From an uncultured OM182 clade bacterium (lineage in GTDB: Bacteria; Pseudomonadota; Gammaproteobacteria; Pseudomonadales; Azotimanducaceae), in contig CAJJAA010000051.1 of assembly GCA_905182025.1 (NCBI GenBank), positions 1-44,405 of the forward strand: DNA of 44,405 nucleotides. Reading direction: 5' to 3'. A model generated the notes under the pieces. That model was not told the origin of the DNA. It ran no database searches and was given only the letters and a program-made list of their open reading frames with translations. Of the stretch, positions 25,740 through 34,064 are shown piece by piece. Made by a program: the position numbers and the translations under genes. Numbering within the stretch: the first letter of the stretch is position 1; the number at the start of each line of letters is the position of its first letter.

Positions 25740-27296
25740 TTAACGGACCCGCAACTCCTTACGTAGAATTTTACCGGAGGCGCTCTTTGGGATGACGTCG
25801 ATAACCTCTAACTGCCGAATCTGCTTGTAGCTCACGAGGTGCTCACTCACCAACGCTTGAATTTCCTCGATTGTCACTGTATCACCGGCAGTGGCGACGA
25901 CGAATGCTTTCGGGACTTCGCCTGCTGCGTCGTCAGGTACACCGATAACTGCAACATCGGCAATCTTCGGATGTGTCAGCAGCAGCGCTTCGAGCTCTGC
26001 CGGCGCAACCTGGAAGCCTTTAAACTTGATCAGCTCTTTGAGTCGATCAACAATTGTCATGTGACCGTGCTCGTCAATGATGGCGATATCACCCGTGTGC
26101 AACCAACCGTCACCATCAATCGTTTCTGCCGTGGCTTTGTCATTGTTTAGGTAGCCGGTCATCACTTGAGGACCGCGCACCCAAAGTTCACCACGATCGC
26201 CAACACCCTGATCTTCGCCCGTGTCGGGGTCGACAATGCGACTTTCAGTATTCGAGACAGTGACGCCACTGGTGCCGGGACGGCAATCGCCTTCGACCGT
26301 GCAATGGCTGATCGGGCTAAGCTCTGTCATGCCAAAACCCTGCACAACTTCGCAATTGAACCTTGCACCAGCTTCAGCTGCAATCTCAGCACCAAGGGGC
26401 GCTGCACCAGAGAAAATCTGCCGAACCGATGACGTATCGTAATCATCAACAATGGGGGCGTTAGCAAGACCAATAATAATGGGTGGTACTGCAAAGAAAC
26501 GCGTGATTTTATAATCCTGAACAGCCTGCAATGCCTCAACCATATCGAAACGCGGCATCGTCACAACCGTTACACCGTTAGCGATAAGACCATTCATCAG
26601 CACCTGCATGCCATAAATGTGGAAAAAAGGCAGCGCCGCCAGTGCGACTTCATCATCGGTGTACTTGATGGCGTGAATGCACTGCTCAATGTTCGCCACA
26701 AGGTTACGATGCGTCAGCATGACGCCCTTCGGCATACCGGTTGTTCCTGAGGAATACGGCAACACAACCGTGTGTGTCGCTATATCGACAGGCACTTGGC
26801 TGATCGGATCTGCGAACACGTCGGCCATAGATGTAGTACCGGCAGCGGCATCGCCGATAACGATTATTTCAGTGACATCCGTACCTTCAATTGCCAGTTG
26901 AGCAGTCTCGATAAACATCGGCACAGTGAATAGCATTGTTGCACCGGCATCTTGTAATTGGTGTCGTACTTCCTCAGCACCATAGGTTGGATTGATTGTT
27001 GTCACCGCGCCACCGGCAACTGCGACACCGTGGAACACAACCGCATACTCAGGCAGATTTGGCGCCATTAGACCAACAACCTTACCAGGCGCAATACCCC
27101 GTGCAGCGAGTCCACCAGCGAGTGAATGTATCGCATCACTCAGCTGCTGGTAGTTGTAGGAATTCGAACCTGTCGCGTCTTGAATGGCGACCCGGTCACT
27201 CAGTTCCGCAGTACGACGTAGCATGTGCGCTGTGATGGTGACATCTGGAATGTCGACTTCTGGCAGTGGGCTTGGATGAACGATGATAGATGTCAC
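25740..27296 (-). CDS. 4-coumarate-CoA-ligase-like acyl-CoA synthetase
   Basis: The 518-residue enzyme should activate a carboxylic acid as an acyl-adenylate and transfer it to coenzyme A. The phosphate loop is PYSSGTTGMPKGV near residue 190, box II VRGPQVMTGYL near 390, the hinge DRLKELIKFKGFQV near 425, and the catalytic Lys in PKSASGKILRKEL at the C-terminus. The sequence is closest in pattern to plant-type 4CL and bacterial FadK-like enzymes, so aromatic or medium-chain acids are likely substrates. The start is GTG 27296 with AAGG upstream. An inverted repeat lies in its leader. Confidence 0.92.
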   Translation of the reverse strand: MTSIIVHPSPLPEVDIPDVTITAHMLRRTAELSDRVAIQDATGSNSYNYQQLSDAIHSLAGGLAARGIAPGKVVGLMAPNLPEYAVVFHGVAVAGGAVTTINPTYGAEEVRHQLQDAGATMLFTVPMFIETAQLAIEGTDVTEIIVIGDAAAGTTSMADVFADPISQVPVDIATHTVVLPYSSGTTGMPKGVMLTHRNLVANIEQCIHAIKYTDDEVALAALPFFHIYGMQVLMNGLIANGVTVVTMPRFDMVEALQAVQDYKITRFFAVPPIIIGLANAPIVDDYDTSSVRQIFSGAAPLGAEIAAEAGARFNCEVVQGFGMTELSPISHCTVEGDCRPGTSGVTVSNTESRIVDPDTGEDQGVGDRGELWVRGPQVMTGYLNNDKATAETIDGDGWLHTGDIAIIDEHGHMTIVDRLKELIKFKGFQVAPAELEALLLTHPKIADVAVIGVPDDAAGEVPKAFVVATAGDTVTIEEIQALVSEHLVSYKQIRQLEVIDVIPKSASGKILRKELRVR

Positions 27297-27320
27297 GGGA
27301 AATACCTTAATAGTCTAAAG

Positions 27321-27342
27321 GCACGCAGTCTAAACTGCGTGC
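27321..27342. promoter_or_regulatory. Perfect inverted repeat in the leader of the acyl-CoA synthetase
   Basis: GCACGCAGT (27321-27329) and ACTGCGTGC (27334-27342) face each other around CTAA. It sits 25 nt upstream of the GTG start codon. It could be an operator or an RNA hairpin in the 5' leader. No T tract follows on either strand. Confidence 0.4.
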
Positions 27343-27594
27343 TTGTCAGAGTAAAAAAGAATTGCACGCAGACTTGGTCGGCGCTATCCGGTGGAATCCA
27401 ATGACTGCCGGGAAACGTATCGACTCAGACGCAACCCTGTAGTAACCCGTACACAATGGGTTGCAGAGAGGTCGCATCGACAAGTACGCTCGCAAGCTAT
27501 TTGTCGCGTGATTTTAGGCATCTCAGCCATTATCAAAAACTAATTGTGATATCTTTGCTCGCTAATGGTCGTTCACTAGGACAGATTTACCAAA

Positions 27595-28617
27595 ATGAAG
27601 AAGACAGCAGTTCTATTAATACAGCTAGGAACGCCCGATAGCCCGAAAACCAGCGATGTAAGACGCTATCTCGGCCAGTTTCTGAACGATCCTAGGGTGA
27701 TTGATTTACCGTGGCTCGCCAGAAAAATACTGGTCAATGGCATTATCGTGCCTTTTAGAGCACCTAAATCAGCGAAAATATACAAACAGCTTTGGGACGC
27801 CGGCGACGGCCAATCGCCTTTACTGACGCACACCCGAAAGGTTCAAGAAAAACTTGAAAAGCGTTTTGAAAACTCCAATGTTGATGTCTACATGGCGATG
27901 CGTTATCAAAACCCATCCATGACGGATGTCATGGAGCAAATTCGCGCACTTCACTACGACCATGTAATTATTTTGCCTCTATTCCCGCAATACGCCAGCG
28001 CATCAAGCGGTTCTGCTATTGAGCTCGCAATGAAGATAATGAGCAAATGGTGGACGACACCAGAGATAAGCATTGTGAATCAGTTCTGGGATAATGAGGG
28101 GTACATTGACTCTATCGTTGAGCGTGCAAAAGCCTTTAACCTTGATGACTACGACCATATCCTATTTTCGTATCACGGCTTACCACAAAGGCACGTCGAC
28201 AAAATTTATGAAGGGGATGATATTTGCAATGACGCACCCTGCGAAACCGAGATTACCGAAGCTAACAGCCAGTGTTACAAGGCCACGAGCTACGCAACCA
28301 CTCGCCTTCTTGCCAGCAAATTAGGCCTAAAAGAAGAAGACTATACGGTCTGTTTTCAATCACGCTTAGACAAAAAGTGGCTAACGCCTTTTTCTGACAA
28401 GGTCGTTGAGGAGCTAGGAAAGAAAGGCGCTAAAAATCTACTCGCCTTTAGCCCCGCTTTTGTTGCCGATTGTTTGGAAACCGTGATTGAAATTGGTGAT
28501 GAGTACCAAGAAATTTTTGAAAGCCATGGCGGTGAGAAAATTCAACTCGTGCCAAGCTCAAATGATCACGAACGATTCATCGACGGATTAGAAGAAATCA
28601 TAAGAAGCAAATTGTAA
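27595..28617 (+). CDS. hemH: Ferrochelatase
   Basis: The enzyme inserts Fe2+ into protoporphyrin IX, the last step of haem synthesis. The family segments are clear over 340 residues: LLIQLGTPDSPKTSDVRRYL, the iron-site His in LFSYHGLPQRHVDK, VCFQSRLDKKWLTP, and the Glu-rich FSPAFVADCLETVIEIGDEY. An insert IYEGDDICNDAPCETEIT followed by QCYKAT holds three cysteines, and VADCLE provides another. In several bacteria similar cysteines hold a [2Fe-2S] cluster, so that is possible here but not shown. It begins a run of plus-strand genes for DNA repair and light response. Confidence 0.95.
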   Translation: MKKTAVLLIQLGTPDSPKTSDVRRYLGQFLNDPRVIDLPWLARKILVNGIIVPFRAPKSAKIYKQLWDAGDGQSPLLTHTRKVQEKLEKRFENSNVDVYMAMRYQNPSMTDVMEQIRALHYDHVIILPLFPQYASASSGSAIELAMKIMSKWWTTPEISIVNQFWDNEGYIDSIVERAKAFNLDDYDHILFSYHGLPQRHVDKIYEGDDICNDAPCETEITEANSQCYKATSYATTRLLASKLGLKEEDYTVCFQSRLDKKWLTPFSDKVVEELGKKGAKNLLAFSPAFVADCLETVIEIGDEYQEIFESHGGEKIQLVPSSNDHERFIDGLEEIIRSKL

Positions 28618-28772
28618 CGAGCAAAAGGCAAGACGACGGCTGCTATGTTCGATTTGAACTGTCTCACACTGCAAGAAACTGATCAGCCGATACAATCGAT
28701 AATTCTATACCGTCAATAGGTCGATGCACCTGATGTGCTGATCCAGAAACCCGCATAAGCCGTAACTAACAC

Positions 28773-29597
28773 ATGCCAGAAGGACCCGAAATAAAACGAT
28801 CTGCTGATGCCATTGCACAGGTGCTTGAAGGACACATTATTGAGTCTGCCGAGCTGCATCACGACGCATTGGCAGGACTCGAGTACGCCATCGTTCGACA
28901 AACCGTGGACAGAATCGAATGCCGCGGTAAGGCTCTGCTGACGCATTTTTCGTCGGGCAAAACGATGTATTCGCATAACCAGTTGTACGGCTTATGGCGT
29001 GTCACCCCCAGGGGTAAGCTTGTCGCCACAAACCGCGCCCTGCGTATCGCTCTGCACACCGCCAAAAGCAGTGCCTTACTGTATAGCGCAACCGACATTT
29101 CTTTTTGGGACACCAGCGAGATTGAGCAGCATCCTTTTCTACAACGGCTCGGCCCTGACCTGCTGGCAGCCGACACAAAAACAGACACCGTACTGGCGCT
29201 GCTAGAACGAGCTGATTTCAACAATCGACAGCTTGCCTCTTTGTATCTTGACCAAGGTTTTATAGCTGGTAACGGTAACTATTTGCGCTCAGAAATACTT
29301 TTCTTTGCGGGCGTCAATCCACGCTTGAAGCCGCGCGAATTGACACCGCCAGCACGAAAAAAACTCGCGGAAAATACCCTCAGCATTAGTCAACGTAGCT
29401 ATCGCACCGGCGGCATTACGCTACCCGCAAGCATGACCCCGAAAGACACCAAGTCCGGCCGACGCTACTACGAGCGAGATCGCTTCGCCGTCTTCGCCAG
29501 AGACGGTAAACCCTGTCGCATATGCCGCACACCGATTAAAAAAGCGGTGGTGACCTCGCGCCGCATCTACTGGTGCCCCAAATGTCAGCCAGCTTAA
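28773..29597 (+). CDS. nei: Endonuclease VIII, Nei/Fpg-family DNA glycosylase
   Basis: This 274-residue base-excision repair enzyme removes oxidised pyrimidines and cuts the strand. The start MPEGPE provides the catalytic Pro2 and Glu3, a conserved Lys follows in CRGKALLTHF near residue 53, the helix-two-turn-helix has GFIAGNGNYLRSEILFFA, and the C-terminal zinc finger is CRICRTPIKK with WCPKCQ. The catalytic set is complete. The next gene overlaps its end by 16 nt, which indicates one transcript with the photolyase-family gene. Confidence 0.93.
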   Translation: MPEGPEIKRSADAIAQVLEGHIIESAELHHDALAGLEYAIVRQTVDRIECRGKALLTHFSSGKTMYSHNQLYGLWRVTPRGKLVATNRALRIALHTAKSSALLYSATDISFWDTSEIEQHPFLQRLGPDLLAADTKTDTVLALLERADFNNRQLASLYLDQGFIAGNGNYLRSEILFFAGVNPRLKPRELTPPARKKLAENTLSISQRSYRTGGITLPASMTPKDTKSGRRYYERDRFAVFARDGKPCRICRTPIKKAVVTSRRIYWCPKCQPA

Positions 29598-30043
29598 CCT
29601 TGCCCGCCATCGAGAAAAGCCCATTTGACCGGCGATTGATTACAGCGCTTGGCTACGCCGGCACGTTGCCCATGCTGGGCTGTTTACTTCTCATAGAGTC
29701 GAGCTGGGCTTTGCCTCTATTAAAAACATACTCGCTCGCCATTATCGTCTTCTTAGCCGGTAATTGGTGGTCGACTGCGCTCATGCAGCACAAAATCTCA
29801 GCCCGTCAACGTCAAAGCATACTGCTCATGAGCAACGCTATCGTCATTACTGCTGTCGTTGCCGTGACGTTCATGGAGACACTGACGCTGCTGGTGCTCG
29901 CTCTTTTATTTGGAATGCTACTTGTTGGTGAGCGCTTACTGGCTATCTTTCACCCGCAGCCAAACTACTACCGCAGTATGCGAACCGGCGTCACCGTCTT
30001 AGTCGTGGCGCTGCACCTCATTGCATTTTCACTTTCACCATGA
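29582..30043 (+). CDS. DUF3429 membrane protein
   Basis: The 153-residue protein has five hydrophobic segments and the DUF3429 opening ALGYAGTLPMLGCLLLI and YSLAIIVFLAGNWWS. Members are repeatedly found beside photolyase and cryptochrome genes in Proteobacteria. Its function is unknown. The ATG at 29582 overlaps nei; its stop overlaps the next gene's start by four bases (ATGA), so these genes are translationally coupled. Confidence 0.82.
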   Translation: MSASLTLPAIEKSPFDRRLITALGYAGTLPMLGCLLLIESSWALPLLKTYSLAIIVFLAGNWWSTALMQHKISARQRQSILLMSNAIVITAVVAVTFMETLTLLVLALLFGMLLVGERLLAIFHPQPNYYRSMRTGVTVLVVALHLIAFSLSP

Positions 30044-31332
30044 GTACACTTTACTGGCTACATGATGACCTGCGTTTGCAGGACAATCCGGCACTGGCTG
30101 CAGCGGCACAGGATGACGCATTAACCATGCTGTTTTGCATTGACGAGGCGCGCTTCAACACAGATCGATTTGGTAATCGACAAATGGGCGCGCATCGCTG
30201 GCGCTTGCTACGCGAGTCCTTACTCGATCTTCAGCACAGCCTGTCTGAACTAGGCCAGACCTTAAACCTTGTGACCGGTAATCCCAGCGAAATCATTAGC
30301 GATCTATTGCAGACCGGACGTTTCAACCGGGTGGTTCGTACCCGCCAGCACACGAGCGCTGAGACGATGCTTTGGCAGCACTTAACCGAATCCTACCCTT
30401 GTGTATCGTTCGAACAATACGATGGATCGACCCTGTACCACCAAGACGCAATAACCTTTGGCGACACGTTTCCAGCCACCTTTACTCAATTTCGAAAATC
30501 TTTAGATACCGTCGCCTTCAGACCAACTGCGGCTGCGCCCACACGATTACCCGCACCAACGTCCTTTGAACTAAAGACTCGACTGGTACAAGCACCCACT
30601 GAAAGTGGTTTGCTAGCAGGCGGTGAAACTGCCGGCGGGCAACATCTCGAAGGGTATTTCAGTACTGACGCCGCCTCAACGTACAAAGACACTCGAAACA
30701 ACTTTATCGGCGAACGATTCTCAACCGGCTTCTCGCCATGGCTTGCGCAAGGATGTCTTTCGCCGGTGCAGATTTACGAGCGGCTGTGCGCCTATGAGTC
30801 TCACCACGGCGCTAACGAATCGACTCGCTGGATACTGTTCGAACTCATGTGGCGTGAATTCTTCCGCTGGCATGCGAGTCACTACGGAGAAGCGCTATTC
30901 TCATTTACCGGCATCGCTGGCAAGCGACCGCTCACAACCTTCTATCAGGAACGATTTCTAAAGTGGCGCGACGGCCGAACGCCTTGGCCAATCGTCAATG
31001 CCTGCATGAATGAGCTTAAACAAACGGGTTTGCTGAGCAACCGTGGCAGACAGATTGCCGCCAGTTGCCTTGTCAACGAGCTTGCTTTGGACTGGCGTTG
31101 CGGCGCCGGCTACTTTGAAGAACAACTTATCGATTATGATGCCTGCAGCAATTGGGGTAATTGGCAGTACATCGCAGGTGTTGGTTCAGATCCCCGTGGC
31201 GGCCGCCATTTCAACCTCGAAAAACAAGCTGAGACTTGGGATGCAGACGGCACATATCGCCAAAGATGGGCAGGACAACCGGACACTGGCCCGCTGGATA
31301 GTCGCGACTATTACGATTGGCCGATTGAGTAG
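30040..31332 (+). CDS. Cryptochrome-DASH / photolyase family flavoprotein
   Basis: This 430-residue protein binds FAD and an antenna cofactor. The N-terminal photolyase alpha/beta domain begins STLYWLHDDLRLQDNPALAA. The FAD-binding C-terminal part carries STYKDTRNNFIGERFSTGFS, PWLAQGCLSP, LFELMWREFFRW, and the Cry-DASH hallmark NWGNWQYIAGVGSDPRGGRH. Cry-DASH proteins repair pyrimidine dimers in single-stranded DNA and may sense blue light. It follows DUF3429 with a four-base overlap and is followed by a DUF2256 gene, a familiar arrangement. Confidence 0.93.
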   Translation: MSTLYWLHDDLRLQDNPALAAAAQDDALTMLFCIDEARFNTDRFGNRQMGAHRWRLLRESLLDLQHSLSELGQTLNLVTGNPSEIISDLLQTGRFNRVVRTRQHTSAETMLWQHLTESYPCVSFEQYDGSTLYHQDAITFGDTFPATFTQFRKSLDTVAFRPTAAAPTRLPAPTSFELKTRLVQAPTESGLLAGGETAGGQHLEGYFSTDAASTYKDTRNNFIGERFSTGFSPWLAQGCLSPVQIYERLCAYESHHGANESTRWILFELMWREFFRWHASHYGEALFSFTGIAGKRPLTTFYQERFLKWRDGRTPWPIVNACMNELKQTGLLSNRGRQIAASCLVNELALDWRCGAGYFEEQLIDYDACSNWGNWQYIAGVGSDPRGGRHFNLEKQAETWDADGTYRQRWAGQPDTGPLDSRDYYDWPIE

Positions 31333-31338
31333 AAAAGC

Positions 31339-31494
31339 TTGACGCACCGCAAACCCCACCTACCAACGAAGCTTTGTCTGGCATGCGAACGTCCTTTCGC
31401 ATGGCGAAAGAAATGGGCACGCAACTGGCCCGATGTCAAATACTGTGGCGAACGTTGTCGACGACAACCGAAGGGCTTAAGGGGTAACTGCTAG
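31339..31494 (+). CDS. DUF2256 zinc-ribbon small protein
   Basis: A 51-residue frame starts at TTG 31339, six nt after the photolyase stop. It encodes KLCLACERPFAWRKKWARNW and KYCGERCRRQPK, matching DUF2256 with its CxxC...CxxxC zinc ligands and the RPFxWRKKWAR core. DUF2256 genes are commonly beside photolyases, which supports the call despite the short length and the TTG start. The function is unknown; a zinc-bound protein or nucleic-acid adaptor is likely. Confidence 0.85.
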   Translation: MTHRKPHLPTKLCLACERPFAWRKKWARNWPDVKYCGERCRRQPKGLRGNC

Positions 31495-31759
31495 CAGCAA
31501 TCAATTTTTGGCTGCCTCAATAACAGATAGTCCAACGCTGAATCTCGCAATCGGTCGTGATGACGAGCAAGTGTGCCCGCGCAGATTCAAACGAGCCGAG
31601 AAAACCCTGCTTGTGAAACTGGGTGAGCTGGTCGGCATTGAGTTTACTTGGCACAGTTAGCACATCACTTTTTCTGATATATTTTGAACTATTTACATAC
31701 CGGCTCTCAAGACCGGCATCTACAGGTTATTGTCTTAAGCTACAGACCTTGAGTTGATC
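31495..31759. other. Intergenic region before the carotenoid oxygenase gene
   Basis: I see no gene in this stretch. A short frame ending KLGELVGIEFTWHS near 31660 is too brief to call. A promoter for the next gene follows. Confidence 0.4.
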
Positions 31760-31787
31760 TTGCGTCGCTTCACTCGACTGCTATAGT
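31760..31787 (+). promoter_or_regulatory. Candidate sigma-70 promoter of the carotenoid oxygenase gene
   Basis: TTGCGT (31760-31765) and TATAGT (31782-31787) are 16 nt apart, and TGC before the -10 box makes an extended -10. The start codon is 32 nt downstream, with GAGGTG between them. Confidence 0.5.
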
Positions 31788-31818
31788 GACTACAAAATAA
31801 AAATCATCGAGGTGATCC

Positions 31819-33228
31819 ATGGCCCAATCAGAAACCAGCAACTCAACTAACTTCTTTCTTGACGGTAACTTTGCCCCCGTTATGCAAGAGCGTGATGCGC
31901 TCGATATGGACGTTAAGGGCGCCATACCCAAAGACCTAGCGGGAAACTTTCTGCGGGTTGGGCCAAACCCGGTGCATATATTTGACGAGGCGGCCTATCA
32001 CACCTTTGATGGCGACGGCATGATTCACGCCATCGAGTTTCATGACGGCCAAGCTCACTATCGCAATCGGTTTGTCCAAACGCAGGGATTCAAACTTGAG
32101 CAAGAACGCGGCGATTGGGTTTACAAGGGCATGAACTCCATGATGGACCCAACGCCTTCGCGCGTACCCGACGGCGCGCCGCGCAATAAGAACCTGGCCA
32201 ACACGGCGTTCACGTACCACAACAACACGCTTTACGCCCTGCATGAACCGTCTCGCCCCACTGCCATCCAGTTACCTGAACTTGAAACGTTGGGGACGGT
32301 AGACTTCGATGGCAAGCTGAAGCACCCCTTCACCGCTCATCCAAAGGTTGATCAAAAAACCGGCGAGATGATGACCTTTGGCTATGCATTCCAAACGCCT
32401 TATGTCAGCTACTCGGTCATCAATGCCGACGGAGAACTGATCCACACAACACCGATTACGATCGAAAAGCCGGTCTTTATGCACGACTTCGCTGTCACAG
32501 AAAAATATTCGCTGTTCCTCGACTTCCCAATCACTCTCGATATCGAGCGGGCCATTGCCGGCGGTCCGGCGTTAGATTTTGAGCCAGAGCACGGTTCACG
32601 CATCGGCGTGATGCCCCGCTTTGGCACAGACTTAGATGTACGTTGGTTCGAAGTCGAGACGGGCTCGGTTGTCCATACTGCCAATGCCTGGGATGAAGGG
32701 GATGAGATTGTTATGCAAGCCTCACGATCGAAAACCTCTGACATTGCCAGCGCGGGATTAGATGCGGAGAACCTCGAGGATACCCAAGGACAGCTATATG
32801 AATGGCGCATCAATTTAGTCACAGGTGTTGTTAAAGAGCAGACACTCAGTGAAGAACATTGTGATTTCACCCGCATTAACGACACCCATGCCTGCCACAA
32901 AACACGTTATGTGTACGCGGCTGTATTCAATCCAAGCCGACCTTTTAGTTTTGACGGCGTGATGAAGTTTGATAACGAAACACAAACCACCGCCACCTTT
33001 AAATACGGCGACAATCGGTTTGGTGGCGAGGCGGTGTTTGCACCCAAGGTCGGCGCGCAATCTGAGGATGACGGCTACCTTATCTGCTTTGTTCAAGACG
33101 AGACGACGGGGCAAAGTGAGTGTCTGATCTTAGATGCCCAGAATGTCGCCGCCGGACCTGTTGCAACAATTCTTGTGCCTTATCGTGTGCCCTACGGCTT
33201 TCACTCTGGTTGGGTAAGCGCCGCTTAA
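31819..33228 (+). CDS. Carotenoid oxygenase family (CCD/lignostilbene dioxygenase) enzyme
   Basis: The 469-residue enzyme has the seven-bladed propeller with a four-histidine Fe2+ site. All four ligands can be placed: FTAHPKVD, KPVFMHDFAVTE, VHTANAWDEGD and PYGFHSGWVSA. The N-terminal GNFLRVGPNPVHIFDE and DGDGMIHAIEFHDG are family hallmarks. The family cleaves a double bond in carotenoids or in stilbenes; which of these cannot be read from sequence. It begins a region with two HCCA-isomerase-like genes and a Rieske operon, which favours aromatic or terpenoid breakdown over carotenoid pigment synthesis; no carotenoid synthesis gene is present. Confidence 0.93.
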   Translation: MAQSETSNSTNFFLDGNFAPVMQERDALDMDVKGAIPKDLAGNFLRVGPNPVHIFDEAAYHTFDGDGMIHAIEFHDGQAHYRNRFVQTQGFKLEQERGDWVYKGMNSMMDPTPSRVPDGAPRNKNLANTAFTYHNNTLYALHEPSRPTAIQLPELETLGTVDFDGKLKHPFTAHPKVDQKTGEMMTFGYAFQTPYVSYSVINADGELIHTTPITIEKPVFMHDFAVTEKYSLFLDFPITLDIERAIAGGPALDFEPEHGSRIGVMPRFGTDLDVRWFEVETGSVVHTANAWDEGDEIVMQASRSKTSDIASAGLDAENLEDTQGQLYEWRINLVTGVVKEQTLSEEHCDFTRINDTHACHKTRYVYAAVFNPSRPFSFDGVMKFDNETQTTATFKYGDNRFGGEAVFAPKVGAQSEDDGYLICFVQDETTGQSECLILDAQNVAAGPVATILVPYRVPYGFHSGWVSAA

Positions 33229-33301
33229 GCGCTTGGCTGCCTTGGCTCATTAACAAGAAACACATAAATAGCCACATATAAAAGGAAACACAGTAATAGC
33301 C

Positions 33302-34018
33302 ATGCAGCATTACGAATCACCCTTAATCGCCACCGCTGGACAGCCAGCGATTGTTTACATTGATATCAAAAGTCCCTATGCCTTTGTCGCCCTTAAGCCC
33401 ATTTTTGCATTAGAACGCGAACTGGGTGTGCAGTTTGACTGGCGACCACTTACTTTAGATATTCCAAGCTACCTAGGCAGTGCTAAGAAAAAAGCTGGCA
33501 AGGTGGTTGAATCTAATCGTTCTGCGTCACAGTGGAGCGGTGTCAAATACGCCTATCGAGATGCAAGACGTTATATCGAGCGTCAGGGTTACATACTAAA
33601 AGGCACTGAAAAGATCTGGGACTCAAGCATCGCGAACATTGGTATTTTGTGGGTTGTAGAGCACGCACGTGACAAGCTGGAAGCATACTTAGAAGCGGTC
33701 TATCCGCCCTTTTGGCGTCGAGAGCTCGATATTGAAGATGTCGCTGTTGTCGCCGCATGTATTACCGCCGCCGGGGTTGACGCCGATGGTTTTGAGGCTT
33801 TCCAGGCGGGTATCGGCAAAGCGGTGCACGACCAGTTGCAAGGGCAATTGCATAGCAATAATATTTACGGTGTGCCGACCTACGTGGTTGATGGGCAAAT
33901 CCTGTTTGGCCGCGAACACTTGCCGCTTGTGCGCTGGCATCTAACAGGCAAGCAAGGTGACGCACCCGATATCTGTTATGAACTGAACTCTGAACCTTAC
34001 TTAAAACCAAACACCTGA
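33302..34018 (+). CDS. HCCA-isomerase/GST-kappa-like (DsbA-fold) protein, first copy
   Basis: The 238-residue protein has the thioredoxin fold with inserted helical domain. The active-site strand reads IVYIDIKSPYAFVALKP, with Ser-Pro in place of the DsbA CxxC, as in 2-hydroxychromene-2-carboxylate isomerase and GST kappa. The cis-Pro loop is YGVPTYVVDG and the end is ILFGREHLPLVRWHL. HCCA isomerase acts in naphthalene-type degradation with glutathione, but similar proteins have unknown substrates. It is 73 nt after the carotenoid oxygenase gene. Its TGA stop lies at the point where a +1 shift would continue into the second copy. Confidence 0.85.
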   Translation: MQHYESPLIATAGQPAIVYIDIKSPYAFVALKPIFALERELGVQFDWRPLTLDIPSYLGSAKKKAGKVVESNRSASQWSGVKYAYRDARRYIERQGYILKGTEKIWDSSIANIGILWVVEHARDKLEAYLEAVYPPFWRRELDIEDVAVVAACITAAGVDADGFEAFQAGIGKAVHDQLQGQLHSNNIYGVPTYVVDGQILFGREHLPLVRWHLTGKQGDAPDICYELNSEPYLKPNT

Positions 34019-34064
34019 ACTAAGCACCGAACTAAGCACCAGCTCAAGCGCTAACAAGAGCGAT

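Noticed and set aside
27456..27641. Plus-strand 61-codon frame overlapping the start of hemH
   Set aside because: It ends inside hemH in another frame and shows no family pattern; hemH start is well supported.
33216..33234. Hairpin AAGCGC...GCGCTT over the stop codon of the carotenoid oxygenase gene
   Set aside because: Only a 6-bp stem and no T tract; not convincing as a terminator.
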